Part shown: positions 25,765 through 34,346 of the stretch, one piece after another
How positions within the stretch are numbered: position 1 is the stretch's first letter
How the letters are laid out: the number at the start of each line of letters is the position of its first letter
Assembly (NCBI GenBank): GCA_947489085.1
Contig: CANLCJ010000033.1
Coordinates: 1-43,596, forward strand
Direction: 5' to 3'
Length of the DNA stretch: 43,596 nucleotides
Source: an uncultured Flavobacteriaceae bacterium
Lineage (GTDB): Bacteria > Bacteroidota > Bacteroidia > Flavobacteriales > Flavobacteriaceae
Notes under the pieces: model-generated
Database searches by the model: none
The model's input: the letters and a program-made list of their open reading frames with translations, nothing else
Told to the model about the DNA's origin: nothing
Position numbers and translations under genes: made by a program

Positions 25765-26609
25765 TACTTTCCTGCCCTAAATAGAAAATCTTTTTCTTCT
25801 GCTGTTAAGCTATCGTAACCGCTTTTACTTATCTTATCTAAGATAATATCTATCTTTTTTTGGTTGCTAAACTGGTCGAAATCAGCTTTGGCATACCCGC
25901 CTACTTTACTTTTATTTTTATGTACAGTTTTAAGTGGGCTTTTGGTTTTAACCTTAAATAAGTTTAAAAAACCATCCATAAATTTCTCGAATCCTTTACC
26001 TATATCTTTGCCGTTGTTTAATTGCATAGCATACAAGTACCCTAAAGCAACACCGCCAAGGTGTGCCAGATTACCGCCGCCATTTGTGCCCAACAAGCCT
26101 AAAACGTCTATAGCAACTAGTGCTACACCAATATACCACAATTTTATATTGAAAGTAAATATGCGTACGTCCTGTTTTGGCATATAAGCACATAGAAATA
26201 TAAGCAACGCGCGTATAGAAGCGGAGGCCCCAACTAAAGGAGCGCCCAACACGCTTTTTGGTAAAAAACTGTAAAATAAAAGGTAAAAAAGACCTCCAGA
26301 AATGGCCCCTAGAAAATAAATATTTAACGCCATTTTAGGCGAAAACAGGTTGAGAAACATTCGTGCTATAAAATACAACCACAGCATATTTAATGCCATG
26401 TGTATTAAACTGTAGTGTACAAAAGCGTATGTTAGTACCGTCCATGGCTTATAGAGATAACTGCTAAAAACACTAGGCAATTCCAGCCATTTTAGTAATG
26501 GAGAAAACAATAACCCCACTAAAAACACACCTACATTAACAACAATAAGCTTCTCGAGTATATTTAATCGAGATAGTTTTTCTTTTATGTCTTGGTTTAG
26601 CGTTGCCAT
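25764..26609 (-). CDS. Rhomboid-family intramembrane protease with DUF6576-like tail
   Basis: This polytopic protein of about 281 residues has the rhomboid pattern AFVHYSLIHMALNMLWLYF and a serine loop read GASAS in place of the usual GASG. The catalytic-histidine helix GNLAHLGGVALGYLYA follows. A cytoplasmic linker then leads to a short C-terminal helical domain (KKIDIILDKISKSGYDSLT, AEEKDFLFRAGK) that I know as DUF6576. The start is the ATG at 26609, forming TAATG with the upstream rhomboid's stop, so the two are co-translated. Substrates are unknown. Glycine-to-alanine after the serine loop's Ala may still be active because Ser itself is present. Confidence 0.88.
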   Translation of the reverse strand: MATLNQDIKEKLSRLNILEKLIVVNVGVFLVGLLFSPLLKWLELPSVFSSYLYKPWTVLTYAFVHYSLIHMALNMLWLYFIARMFLNLFSPKMALNIYFLGAISGGLFYLLFYSFLPKSVLGAPLVGASASIRALLIFLCAYMPKQDVRIFTFNIKLWYIGVALVAIDVLGLLGTNGGGNLAHLGGVALGYLYAMQLNNGKDIGKGFEKFMDGFLNLFKVKTKSPLKTVHKNKSKVGGYAKADFDQFSNQKKIDIILDKISKSGYDSLTAEEKDFLFRAGK

Positions 26610-27448
26610 TAGTTCCAACGGTTTCTATTAAACTGCGTTTTTTTCCAGTACCACATGATAGCGGCTCCTGTTAAAGCGCCACCTACGTGCGCAAAGTGAG
26701 CTGTATTGCTTGGGCTAAAAAACGAATGCCCTGAAATTCCAGATACTAAGTCTATCAAGATTATTCCTGGAATAAAATACTTGGCTTTTATTGGTATGGG
26801 TAAAAAAATCATCATTAATTCTGCATTAGGATTCATCATACCAAAGGCTGCCATTATCCCCATAATACAACCCGAAGCCCCAACCATTGTACTTCTTGCT
26901 ATAAGGTTTAAATCGAATAAGGTTTTAAAAACGGTTTTATCTACAACAGATGCATCTATGCCATACGTTTCTAATAACGGGAACAGCTGTTCTCCTAATA
27001 CTTCACCTTTTATGTAAAGCCCATCTCTAGCATTAATAGATATAATTTTATCTAGTAATTCTCCATCAATATTTAAGTCTTTTATGGTCTCGTAAGTCGT
27101 GTAAAAATCGTAATAATGGTAGCCTACTTGTAAAGCTACAGCACCTAATCCTGCTGATATATAAATAAAAATAAAGCGTTTTGCTCCTAAGATCTGTTCT
27201 ACTGAAGACCCGAACATCCATAAAGCGAACATATTAAATAATAAATGAGAAATGCTTAAATTGTTAATGTCTGCGCCCCCATGCATAAACATATGGGTGA
27301 AAATTTGCCACAAACGGAAACCTTCATGCCTCGGAAAATGCATAGCAAACCAATCGTAAAAAACACCATTGCTTATAGCTAATGTTCCTATAAACATAAC
27401 TACATTTATAATAATTAAATGTTTTACTGTATCTGTAATACGCATCAT
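26609..27448 (-). CDS. Rhomboid-family intramembrane serine protease
   Basis: The 279-residue polytopic protease has the family signs: FTHMFMHGG, ISHLLFNMFALWMFG, the catalytic serine in VGASGCIMGIMAAFG (about residue 192) and the catalytic histidine in AHFAHVGGALTGAAIMW (about 253). A long loop of about 55 residues (ETIKDLNIDGELLDKIIS onward) lies between helices 3 and 4; this insertion is seen in Bacteroidota members. Rhomboids cleave membrane proteins within the lipid bilayer. It is four bases downstream of mutL and coupled to the second rhomboid. Confidence 0.92.
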   Translation of the reverse strand: MMRITDTVKHLIIINVVMFIGTLAISNGVFYDWFAMHFPRHEGFRLWQIFTHMFMHGGADINNLSISHLLFNMFALWMFGSSVEQILGAKRFIFIYISAGLGAVALQVGYHYYDFYTTYETIKDLNIDGELLDKIISINARDGLYIKGEVLGEQLFPLLETYGIDASVVDKTVFKTLFDLNLIARSTMVGASGCIMGIMAAFGMMNPNAELMMIFLPIPIKAKYFIPGIILIDLVSGISGHSFFSPSNTAHFAHVGGALTGAAIMWYWKKTQFNRNRWN

Positions 27449-27451
27449 AGT

Positions 27452-29335
27452 TTAAATAAATTTTCTATCCAATTCTTCTGTACCTACTGTTATAAAAGTA
27501 GGTTTATGTGTTGGAGACACATTGGGTTCTTTACAGGCAAATAGTTTATTTACAATATGTTCCTGCTCATCTTTTTGTAGTGATTGTCCTGTTTTTATTG
27601 CTAGACTTTTTGCCATAGACTTAGCTAATAAATCTGTGGCGCTAAAATTAGCATCTGGAACTTCGTTTTGTACATCGCTCACTAATTGTTCTAAAATAAT
27701 TGAAATTTCACTTTCTGGCACCATTACTGGTACACCTGTAATTTCTAAAGAAGCTTCTGTATATTTAGAAAACACAAATCCTGTGTGTTCTAAATCTTCT
27801 TGTAATTGTTTTACGATTTCTAGTTCCTGTGGCGAAAAATGCAGCTCTAACGGAAATAATAATTGTTGGCTCACCCCTTCTTTTACCGTAATATCTCTTA
27901 AAAAGTCTTCGTATAAAATACGTTGGTGTGCGCGGTGTTGATCTATAACCAACATTCCAGATTTTATGGCACTAATAACATATTTATTGTGTAGCTGGTA
28001 GGTGGTACTAGAGGTTTCTATAGCGTCTTTCTCTTCGAATAAAGCGCCTGTATGTTCTTCACTCTCAAAAGTAAGTGCACTAAAATCTGTTGCAGGTTTT
28101 GTACTTCTGGTGCCTTTAGATTCTAAACCTACATATAAACTTTCCCAATGTTCTGTTGATGGTTTGTTATACGTTTTAGTATGTTTAGGCGTACTGGATA
28201 CTGCTTTAGAACTGGTACCGCTATCTGCCTCAAACGGATTAAAACTACGGTCTACCTCAATTTTAGGCATCTCCGAAGTTTTTTGTTGCTGTGTATAAGG
28301 CGTATCTAGCGTTGCATCCCTCTCAAAATCTAACACAGGAGCAATGTTAAACTGCCCTAGGCTGTGTTTTGTTGCCGAGCGTAAAATAGCATACAAGGTA
28401 TGCTCGTCGTCAAACTTTATTTCTGTTTTTGTAGGGTGTATGTTTATGTCTATAGTTTGCGGATCTACCTCCAGATTTAAAAAGTAACTGGGATGTGTTC
28501 CTGTTTTTAATAAACCTTCGAATGCCGATAAAATAGCATGATTTAGATAAGCGCTTTTTATAAATCTGTTATTCACAAAAAAATACTGTTCGCCTCGTGT
28601 TTTTTTAGCAAATTCTGGCTTGCCAACAAAACCGGAGATTTTTAAGACCTCTGTGTCTTCATCTACTGGAACTAGCTTTTCGTTTGTTTTTACACCAAAA
28701 ATATTAACTATACGTTGCCTATAATTGCTTACAGGCAAATTAAAAGTTTCGCTCCCATTGTTATACAATGAGAAATGTAATGTGGGATGCGCTAATGCAA
28801 CACGGTGAAATTCATCTAACACATGTCTTAATTCGACTGTATTCGATTTTAAAAAATTTCGCCGCGCAGGGATATTAAAAAATAAGTTTTTAACGGCCAC
28901 CGAAGTTCCTTTTGGACTTACAGTAACATCTTGAGCTGTTATTTTACTGCCTTCGATGGTTATAGCTGTACCAACCTCATCTTGGTCTTGCTTTGTTTTT
29001 AATTCTACATGGGCTATAGCCGCGATACTTGCTAAAGCTTCTCCTCGAAACCCTTTGGTATTGAGCTGAAAAAGATCGTCTGCACTTTTAATTTTGGAAG
29101 TGGCATGGCGCTCAAAACTTAAACGAGCGTCTGTTACACTCATCCCTTTTCCATTATCTATAACTTGTATGAGTGTTTTACCTGCGTCTTTTATTATAAG
29201 TTTAATGGTGTTTGCTCCTGCATCTATTGCATTTTCCAAGAGCTCTTTAACTACAGAAGCTGGACGTTGTACAACTTCTCCAGCAGCAATTTGATTGGCT
29301 ACATGATCCGGTAAAAGCTGTATAATGTCTGCCAT
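27452..29335 (-). CDS. mutL: DNA mismatch repair protein MutL
   Basis: MutL links MutS mismatch recognition to strand incision. The 627-residue protein has the GHKL ATPase motifs ELLENAIDAGA, VIDNGKGM and GFRGEALASI, and the transducer domain to about residue 330. A poorly conserved linker follows, then the C-terminal dimerisation domain. In the latter the endonuclease motif, normally DQHA(x2)E(x4)E, reads DQHRAHQRILYE: the first Glu is Gln and the Ala is Arg. The other nuclease boxes read FACKEPNVSP and THKPTFI. The family in Bacteroidota may share these changes. It heads the mutL-rhomboid-rhomboid-EEP run. Confidence 0.95.
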   Translation of the reverse strand: MADIIQLLPDHVANQIAAGEVVQRPASVVKELLENAIDAGANTIKLIIKDAGKTLIQVIDNGKGMSVTDARLSFERHATSKIKSADDLFQLNTKGFRGEALASIAAIAHVELKTKQDQDEVGTAITIEGSKITAQDVTVSPKGTSVAVKNLFFNIPARRNFLKSNTVELRHVLDEFHRVALAHPTLHFSLYNNGSETFNLPVSNYRQRIVNIFGVKTNEKLVPVDEDTEVLKISGFVGKPEFAKKTRGEQYFFVNNRFIKSAYLNHAILSAFEGLLKTGTHPSYFLNLEVDPQTIDINIHPTKTEIKFDDEHTLYAILRSATKHSLGQFNIAPVLDFERDATLDTPYTQQQKTSEMPKIEVDRSFNPFEADSGTSSKAVSSTPKHTKTYNKPSTEHWESLYVGLESKGTRSTKPATDFSALTFESEEHTGALFEEKDAIETSSTTYQLHNKYVISAIKSGMLVIDQHRAHQRILYEDFLRDITVKEGVSQQLLFPLELHFSPQELEIVKQLQEDLEHTGFVFSKYTEASLEITGVPVMVPESEISIILEQLVSDVQNEVPDANFSATDLLAKSMAKSLAIKTGQSLQKDEQEHIVNKLFACKEPNVSPTHKPTFITVGTEELDRKFI

Positions 29336-29342
29336 ATATGTG

Positions 29343-29627
29343 TTACGAAAAGAAAATAGATAGGTCGAAACCTATGATAAATAAAAAAACAATTACAAGC
29401 ACTGTTATAATAATGAGAACACGTTTATTGGCTGCATCGTCTTGATTGTTCTTATAATCGTTTATTGCAGCATTAAAGCGCGACTTCAGGTCTTTTGGTG
29501 CACCTACAGTGCTTCTAAATTCATCAAACTTATGTTTTATTTCAAAAGGATTGCCTTCGCCTTTATCGTTGTAGTAACGCGGCGTATAACTGTACTTTTT
29601 GTTTTTTGGTAATTTAATGCGTGCCAT
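29343..29627 (-). CDS. Conserved tail-anchored small protein
   Basis: The 94-residue product starts with a basic segment KKYSYTPRYYNDKGEGNPF and an amphipathic helical middle, and ends in one strong membrane helix (RVLIIITVLVIVFLFIIGF) with only a few residues after it. That makes it a tail-anchored protein with a cytoplasmic N-terminal domain. Homologues in flavobacterial annotations are sometimes labelled 'riboflavin synthase subunit beta', which nothing in this sequence supports; the label seems to come from proximity to ribH. It shares the YxPR(Y/F) motif with the neighbour at 29645. Confidence 0.8.
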   Translation of the reverse strand: MARIKLPKNKKYSYTPRYYNDKGEGNPFEIKHKFDEFRSTVGAPKDLKSRFNAAINDYKNNQDDAANKRVLIIITVLVIVFLFIIGFDLSIFFS

Positions 29628-29644
29628 AGTATTTAAGCTCTAAG

Positions 29645-29872
29645 TTACAAGTAATTTTTTTCTAATACGTACATGCAAAGCAATAATAATACCAAAAGTA
29701 AAATTAGGGTTCTAACAGGTAATATTCCTTTTAACTGCACTTTGTGGCCAGTTTGCTGTCGCCATTTGGTTGCAAACGCTTTCTCTTCTTTTTTTGGAGC
29801 TGTTTTATCTTGAACTGCTTTAGAGAACCTCGGTTTATAATTAAAAGTTTTATGTTTTCGTTGCCCTAACAC
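29645..29872 (-). CDS. Small tail-anchored protein, probable relative of 29343-29627
   Basis: The 75-residue product has a basic N-terminus (KHKTFNYKPRFSK) and a charged middle with a C-terminal membrane helix (RTLILLLVLLLLCMYVL). TFNYKPRF here and KYSYTPRY in the downstream gene, plus the same layout, suggest the two are paralogues or partner subunits. The frame has no ATG at its start; GTG at 29872 is the likely start. It opens the run that continues through mutL. Confidence 0.7.
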   Translation of the reverse strand: MLGQRKHKTFNYKPRFSKAVQDKTAPKKEEKAFATKWRQQTGHKVQLKGILPVRTLILLLVLLLLCMYVLEKNYL

Positions 29873-30014
29873 TAATGTCTTATTTTACTACTTCCAAAAA
29901 TACTTAAAAAGCGAGAGATAGTTTAAGTGGAAGTGCTAAAATTTGTTAACAAAATAGCCTCTGCAATTTACAGGCATTGGAGCGTTAAAACACTTACATT
30001 TAATTCACTAATGG

Positions 30015-30618
30015 CTAAGTTCTGTTAAAAAGCGTTTCCATTTTTAATTTATCTTTATAATTTACTATTTTCTTTTGATTATTATGCTTGGTAAACAGCA
30101 AAAACGGTGCTTATCGCGATTCTAATAGCAATCGTGTTTTACCGTAGTTATCAAGTTAGAAGTGTCCCCTTTTTTATTGATCCAGAACTAAAGCCATTAA
30201 CTCTTCGTTTTAAATTTGGGATCTCATGTAAAAATGTAATAGCATCTATTTCTGAAATATTTATACCTACACCATACATGTCCGAAAATGTTAAGGTATG
30301 TTTCGATACTTGCACTTTAGGCGATGCATATCCATACACAAAAATCCCTATAGAAAACAAAAATGCACCCGCAAGCAAAGTATAAATTGGCTTAGGGCTG
30401 ATTGTGCTATTTTTATCAAAGTTCTGAACTTTAATCACCGTTGGCAAGCCCTTAATGTTACTATAAATATAACCGCTAAGTGAGATAGATAAGGAAACCC
30501 CACCCATTGTAAGGTTATGACATGCTAAAACTAGAATTACACCAATGCCAATAAAACTATTTCGTATTAAAGTAGATAGTTCTACAATATCTACCTGAGT
30601 TCTTTTATGTTTGGGCAT
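30015..30618 (-). pseudogene. PH-domain membrane protein, broken by a frameshift and two stops
   Basis: The intact 5' part (30618 down to about 30175) encodes two membrane segments and the start of a bacterial PH domain (VSKHTLTFSDMYGVGINISEI, LKRRVNGFSSGSIKKG). The frame then ends early. Adding one base shift at the run of six A (plus-strand T run at 30170-30175) reveals the rest: RGHF, stop, LDNYGKTRLLLESR, stop, APFLLFTKHNNQKK and IVNYKDKLKMETLFNRT with a natural stop at 30015. The in-frame stops are TAA at 30156-30158 and TAA at 30111-30113. The resumed text is exactly the missing end of a PH domain, so this is a decayed gene and not a short one. It sits between ribH and the mutL run. Confidence 0.85.
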
Positions 30619-30795
30619 ACTAGTGTATCCTACTATTAAGATTGGGACGTGCTTTTACTAAAACACCAATGCCTGTCATCAAGATACCGATTGTAATACT
30701 TATTAAATGCTTATTATTTTAATTTAAATGCAACTTCATTTTTCTGATTAACAACCTACAAGTCAGCAGCTTGTTTTACAAAATGTTATAAAAAA

Positions 30796-30840
30796 TAAAA
30801 AATGCTTTCTTCATTCTTGTAGATCAATCTATAAAGCATT
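30796..30840 (-). terminator. Candidate terminator downstream of ribH
   Basis: On the minus strand AATGCTTT and AAAGCATT form an 8-bp stem around an inner TAGAT/ATCTA stem, followed by TTTTTATTTTTTAT. It lies about 180 bases after the ribH stop. The rest of the 30619-31016 gap is AT-rich and I see no gene in it. Confidence 0.55.
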
Positions 30841-31016
30841 GCTCGTATTATTTTTCACAAAAAAACAGATAAAAGCTATTTTTAAAAAATTCAGACCGTA
30901 CTCCCTGTTTTTTTTGACAAAAACAGGACGCTTTTACAACTCCTAAAATATTTTAGATTGTAATTCGCTAAAAACGTATTTAATGCTTATCGCGGAACTT
31001 GTATCTAACAGGAAAG

Positions 31017-31502
31017 TTACCCGTTTTTACGCAATTCAGCCATTTTAATTGCTGCAATAGCTGCTTCGGTGCCTTTATTGCCGTGTTTTCCTCCAGAACG
31101 CTCTTCAGCTTGCTGCATGGTATTATCGGTAAGTACACAAAATATTACTGGTATATCGTTTATAATATTCAAGTCTTTTATACCCTGTGCTACACCTTCG
31201 CATACAAAATCGAAATGCTTGGTTTCGCCTTGTATAACACTACCAATTGCTATAACAGCATCTACATTTTGTTCTTGCATTTTTTTAGAACCGTATATCA
31301 ACTCAAAACTGCCTGGAACGTCCCATTTTGTAATATGTTCTGGGGCTACACCATTATCTACAAGCGCATTGTAGGCACCTTGATACAAACCGTCTGTAAT
31401 GGTGTCGTTCCATTCTGAAACAACAATCCCAAACCGAAAGTTGCTCGCGTTTGGGAGTGTTGCTTTATCGTAAACCGATAAATTTTTATTTGCAGTTGCC
31501 AT
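31017..31502 (-). CDS. ribH: 6,7-dimethyl-8-ribityllumazine synthase
   Basis: RibH condenses 5-amino-6-ribitylaminouracil with dihydroxybutanone phosphate in riboflavin synthesis and forms large shells. The 161-residue length is normal. Motifs include the first strand FGIVVSEWND, the WDVPGSFELIYG loop, AIGSVIQGETKHFDFV with the catalytic His, and PVIFCVLTDNTMQQAEERSGGKHGNKG at the phosphate-binding end. It starts 12 bases after the upstream TPR gene, so the two form an operon, a common pairing in flavobacteria. Confidence 0.97.
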   Translation of the reverse strand: MATANKNLSVYDKATLPNASNFRFGIVVSEWNDTITDGLYQGAYNALVDNGVAPEHITKWDVPGSFELIYGSKKMQEQNVDAVIAIGSVIQGETKHFDFVCEGVAQGIKDLNIINDIPVIFCVLTDNTMQQAEERSGGKHGNKGTEAAIAAIKMAELRKNG

Positions 31503-31514
31503 AAATATGCGAAA

Positions 31515-32285
31515 TTATTTGCTTGCTAAAGTTTGGGCTTTTCCAATAAACACATCTATAGAAGCGGCTTCGCTAGAATCTGGATAGTCTTCTTTTATAC
31601 GCGTAAAGTAGTCTAAAGCCTTAGCTGCATTTCCTTGATCTAAGGCTAAAGCACCAGCCTTGTATAAATACATTGGTGTTGTATACCCGTTATCTCTTAA
31701 TGCTATAGCTTTTTCATAATATTCTAAAGCGTCTTCTGGTTGGTTTAACTGTACAAAAGCATCACCTATATTTCCTTTTGCTAATGGCGCCAAGACTTGA
31801 TCGTCACTTTCAAAATCAGTAAGGTAGGTCACTGCGTTCTTATAATCTTTTAGTCTTAAATACGCTGTTCCTGCATAGTAGTTCGCTAAATTCGCTGCAG
31901 GTGTACCGCTATATTCCTCGATAATATCTAGCATCCCGTATTTACCTTCTCCCCCATTTAATGCAAGCGTAAATAAAGAATCTTTGGCGACACCATTTAC
32001 GGCATCGTTAAAGTATTTTTGAGCTTGAAACATGTCGTTCATAGCATTTAATGCTTTAGGTTTAGATACAAATTCTTTATATCCTAAAGATCCTAAAACA
32101 ACAAGCGCTACCACACCTATGATTATGAATATATACTTTTGATTTTTAGCTACAAACTCTTCTGTTTTAGATGCAGTTTCATCTAAAGTATTAAAAACCT
32201 CGGCAGTTGTAGACCCTTCTTCGATGTCTACTTCTTTCTCTACCTTAGTTTTTGGTTTGTATCCTCTTTTATTATATGTTGCCAT
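31515..32285 (-). CDS. TPR-repeat membrane protein (YfgM-like)
   Basis: The protein of about 256 residues has a charged cytoplasmic N-terminus (MATYNKRGYKPKTKVEKEVD), one membrane helix (YIFIIIGVVALVVLGSLGY), and then periplasmic tetratricopeptide repeats (LANYYAGTAYLRLKDYKNAV, GDAFVQLNQPEDALEYYEKA, GALALDQGNAAKALDYF). Bitopic TPR proteins of this layout resemble YfgM, a periplasmic chaperone ancillary to the translocon; the role here is inferred. I chose the ATG at 32285 over the open frame to 32309. It is co-transcribed with ribH and divergent from recF. Confidence 0.87.
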   Translation of the reverse strand: MATYNKRGYKPKTKVEKEVDIEEGSTTAEVFNTLDETASKTEEFVAKNQKYIFIIIGVVALVVLGSLGYKEFVSKPKALNAMNDMFQAQKYFNDAVNGVAKDSLFTLALNGGEGKYGMLDIIEEYSGTPAANLANYYAGTAYLRLKDYKNAVTYLTDFESDDQVLAPLAKGNIGDAFVQLNQPEDALEYYEKAIALRDNGYTTPMYLYKAGALALDQGNAAKALDYFTRIKEDYPDSSEAASIDVFIGKAQTLASK

Positions 32286-32306
32286 AGTATATTTATTATC
32301 GTCGCG

Positions 32307-32314
32307 CAAAAATA
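32307..32314 (-). promoter_or_regulatory. Candidate -7 element for the TPR-ribH operon
   Basis: On the minus strand TATTTTTG fits TAnnTTTG and lies about 21 bases before the TPR gene's ATG. No TTTG is clear at the expected upstream distance. Confidence 0.45.
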
Positions 32315-32363
32315 TAATTTTTCTTCATAACTAAAAGGCTATTTATTTGTTATTTTTCAATAA

Positions 32364-32390
32364 TTTGCACTTCTTTTTGCTATATTTTTG
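32364..32390 (+). promoter_or_regulatory. Candidate promoter for recF
   Basis: TTTG (32364-32367) and TATTTTTG (32383-32390) match the Bacteroidota promoter boxes, but the 15-base spacer is shorter than usual. The recF ATG is 29 bases beyond. Confidence 0.4.
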
Positions 32391-32419
32391 AATTAAACCT
32401 TATTTAAGTTAGTATCTGC

Positions 32420-33499
32420 ATGATTCTAAAATCGCTATCGTTAGTTAACTATAAGAATTTTGAGAGTCAATCTTTCAATTTTAATGAAAAAATAAATTGT
32501 TTTGTTGGCAATAATGGCGTTGGTAAGACTACCGTTTTAGATGCAATTTACCATTTGTCTTTTGGTAAAAGTTATTTTAATCCTGTAGCGACACAAAATA
32601 TAAAACATAACGAAGGCTTTTTTGTAGTAAATGGTGCTTATGAAAAAGAGGGCAAGGAAGAAAACATAGTTGTGAGCTTAAAGCGTGGCCAAAAAAAAAT
32701 GATTAAGCGCAATGGTAAGCCTTATGAAAAGTTTAGCGAACATATTGGCTTTTTACCACTGGTTATCATATCGCCCGCAGATCGCGATTTAATTGTTGAA
32801 GGCAGCAGTACAAGACGTAAATTTATTGATAGCGTTATCTCTCAAAGTGATAAAACGTATTTAACCCAACTTATAAATTACAATAAAGTGTTGGCACAGC
32901 GCAATGCGTTGCTAAAATATTTCGCGCTTAACCATACCTTTAATAAAGACACGCTCGAGGTGTATAACGAACAACTTTCGGAGTATGGTTCGCTTATTTT
33001 TAAAAAACGAGACGCTTTTTTAGAAACATTTATTCCTATCTTTAAATCGCGCTACAAGGCCATAAGTAATGGCAACGAAACCGTAAATTTAGTATACGAA
33101 AGCCACTTGACTTCTAGTACACTAAATGCGCTTTTAAAAGAGACTATAAATAAAGACAAGGCTTTACAGCACACAAGTGTAGGTATACACAAAGACGATT
33201 TGGTATTTAATATAGACACCTATCCTGTTAAAAAATTTGGCAGTCAAGGCCAACAAAAGTCCTTTTTAATAGCCTTAAAACTCGCGCAGTTCGATTTTAT
33301 AAAAGCGCAAAGTGGCGTAAACCCCATTTTGCTTTTAGACGATATTTTCGATAAGTTGGATGAGCAGCGCGTTACACAAATTATAAAGTTAGTAGACGGT
33401 GAAAACTTTGGACAACTCTTTATAAGTGATACGCATGCTGAAAGAACAGAAAATGCAATTAAACACGTACACCAGTCTTATGAAATTTTTAAACTTTGA
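32420..33499 (+). CDS. recF: DNA replication and repair protein RecF
   Basis: RecF is an SMC-like ATPase that loads RecA at single-strand gaps with RecO and RecR. The 359-residue product has Walker [10 protein letters not shown] at about residue 30, the family segment [24 protein letters not shown], the signature region [18 protein letters not shown], and Walker [17 protein letters not shown], then ISDTHAERT. In many bacteria recF lies beside dnaA or dnaN; here it is with a DUF721 gene and divergent from the TPR-ribH pair, as in other flavobacteria. Confidence 0.97.
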   Translation: MILKSLSLVNYKNFESQSFNFNEKINCFVGNNGVGKTTVLDAIYHLSFGKSYFNPVATQNIKHNEGFFVVNGAYEKEGKEENIVVSLKRGQKKMIKRNGKPYEKFSEHIGFLPLVIISPADRDLIVEGSSTRRKFIDSVISQSDKTYLTQLINYNKVLAQRNALLKYFALNHTFNKDTLEVYNEQLSEYGSLIFKKRDAFLETFIPIFKSRYKAISNGNETVNLVYESHLTSSTLNALLKETINKDKALQHTSVGIHKDDLVFNIDTYPVKKFGSQGQQKSFLIALKLAQFDFIKAQSGVNPILLLDDIFDKLDEQRVTQIIKLVDGENFGQLFISDTHAERTENAIKHVHQSYEIFKL

Positions 33500-33577
33500 T
33501 TTGCTAATAAAAGTGATTAAACTTGCAACTTATATAAACAAACAGTAATAACTATATAAACGCCCCGCGCCCAACAT

Positions 33578-33874
33578 ATGCCCAAACGTTATAACGAAAA
33601 TTTAAGTATTAAAGACGCTCTTAAAGCGTTTGTAGAAACCAACAAACTGGAAAAAGGTTTAGACAAGGTTAATGTTGCAGAAGCCTGGGCCAACCTTATG
33701 GGTAACGGTGTTAACACTTATACTACGGCTGTAAAATTAGATAGGGATGTCCTTTACGTAGAACTAAGCTCTAGCGTGCTAAGAGAAGAATTAAGCTACG
33801 GAAAACAAAAAATAATAAACATGCTTAACGAAGCCTTAGGTAAAGAAATTGTAAAGAAATTAGTCTTACGTTAG
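33578..33874 (+). CDS. DUF721 protein (DciA-like)
   Basis: The 98-residue product matches DUF721: an N-terminal helix with LSIKDALKAFVETNKLEKGLDKVNVAEAWANLMG, then VKLDRDVLYVELSSSVLREELSYGKQKII. The DUF721 family includes DciA, which helps load the replicative helicase in bacteria lacking DnaC, and a DciA-like role fits the location after recF. Only the domain is established by sequence. It is 78 bases downstream of recF and probably in the same transcript. Confidence 0.85.
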   Translation: MPKRYNENLSIKDALKAFVETNKLEKGLDKVNVAEAWANLMGNGVNTYTTAVKLDRDVLYVELSSSVLREELSYGKQKIINMLNEALGKEIVKKLVLR

Positions 33875-33974
33875 CATAAAATTTGGCATTAAAGGTCTCT
33901 TTATACTTCTAGCCCTCTGTTTTAAAGCCTTTTAGCATAACAGTTAAAAATTATTAAAAATAAATTGTAATTAA

Positions 33975-34006
33975 TTGATTTTTAAAGATTTTACACACTA
34001 CCTTTG
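33975..34006 (+). promoter_or_regulatory. Bacteroidota-type promoter of the cold-shock gene
   Basis: TTG (33975-33977), 21 bases, then TACCTTTG (33999-34006) match the Bacteroidota consensus. The transcript leader would be only about 25 bases, so there is no long thermosensing 5' UTR as in Escherichia coli cspA. Confidence 0.65.
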
Positions 34007-34036
34007 TTACTAATAATAATTATAATATTTATCACA

Positions 34037-34228
34037 ATGAGTAAAGGAACAGTAAAATTCTTTAATGATTCTAAAGGATTCGGATTCATTATCGAAGAAG
34101 GTTCAAACAAAGAACATTTTGTTCACATTTCTGGATTAGTTGACGAAGTTCGCGAAGGCGACGAAGTTGAATTCGATCTTCAGGAAGGTAGAAAAGGATT
34201 AAACGCGGTAAACGTAAAAGTAATTTAA
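34037..34228 (+). CDS. Cold-shock domain protein
   Basis: The 63-residue OB-fold protein binds single-stranded RNA and DNA and melts mRNA structure. RNP1 is KGFGFI and RNP2 is HFVHIS, both complete. The start is the ATG at 34037 (MSKGTVKFFNDSKGFGFI); the 11 upstream residues of the open frame come from the promoter leader. It is monocistronic with its own promoter and a strong terminator. Confidence 0.95.
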   Translation: MSKGTVKFFNDSKGFGFIIEEGSNKEHFVHISGLVDEVREGDEVEFDLQEGRKGLNAVNVKVI

Positions 34229-34254
34229 TATATATTATTTCACTTTTTTCTAAC

Positions 34255-34285
34255 AAAAATCCCAAGACATGGTCTTGGGATTTTT
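34255..34285 (+). terminator. Intrinsic terminator of the cold-shock gene
   Basis: AAAAATCCCAAGAC and GTCTTGGGATTTTT form a perfect 14-bp stem with the three-base loop ATG and a T run. The A/T symmetry lets it act from both sides. Confidence 0.92.
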
Positions 34286-34296
34286 TTGTTTATAAA

Positions 34297-34335
34297 CCAT
34301 TTTAAAACCTTTGAAACTCAAAGGTTTTAAAATGG
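34297..34335 (-). terminator. Second hairpin between the cold-shock gene and ndk
   Basis: CCATTTTAAAACCTTT and AAAGGTTTTAAAATGG form a perfect 16-bp stem with a seven-base loop, ten bases after the ndk stop on the minus strand. No strong T run follows directly, so it may work with the adjacent terminator at 34255-34285. Confidence 0.65.
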
Positions 34336-34346
34336 TACGGTAGTCT

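Noticed and set aside
29343-29627. Label 'riboflavin synthase subunit beta'
   Set aside because: There are no lumazine-synthase-like motifs; the true RibH is at 31017-31502.
30107-30385. 92-codon plus-strand frame across the PH-domain pseudogene
   Set aside because: It is antisense to recognisable PH-domain text and has no protein features of its own.
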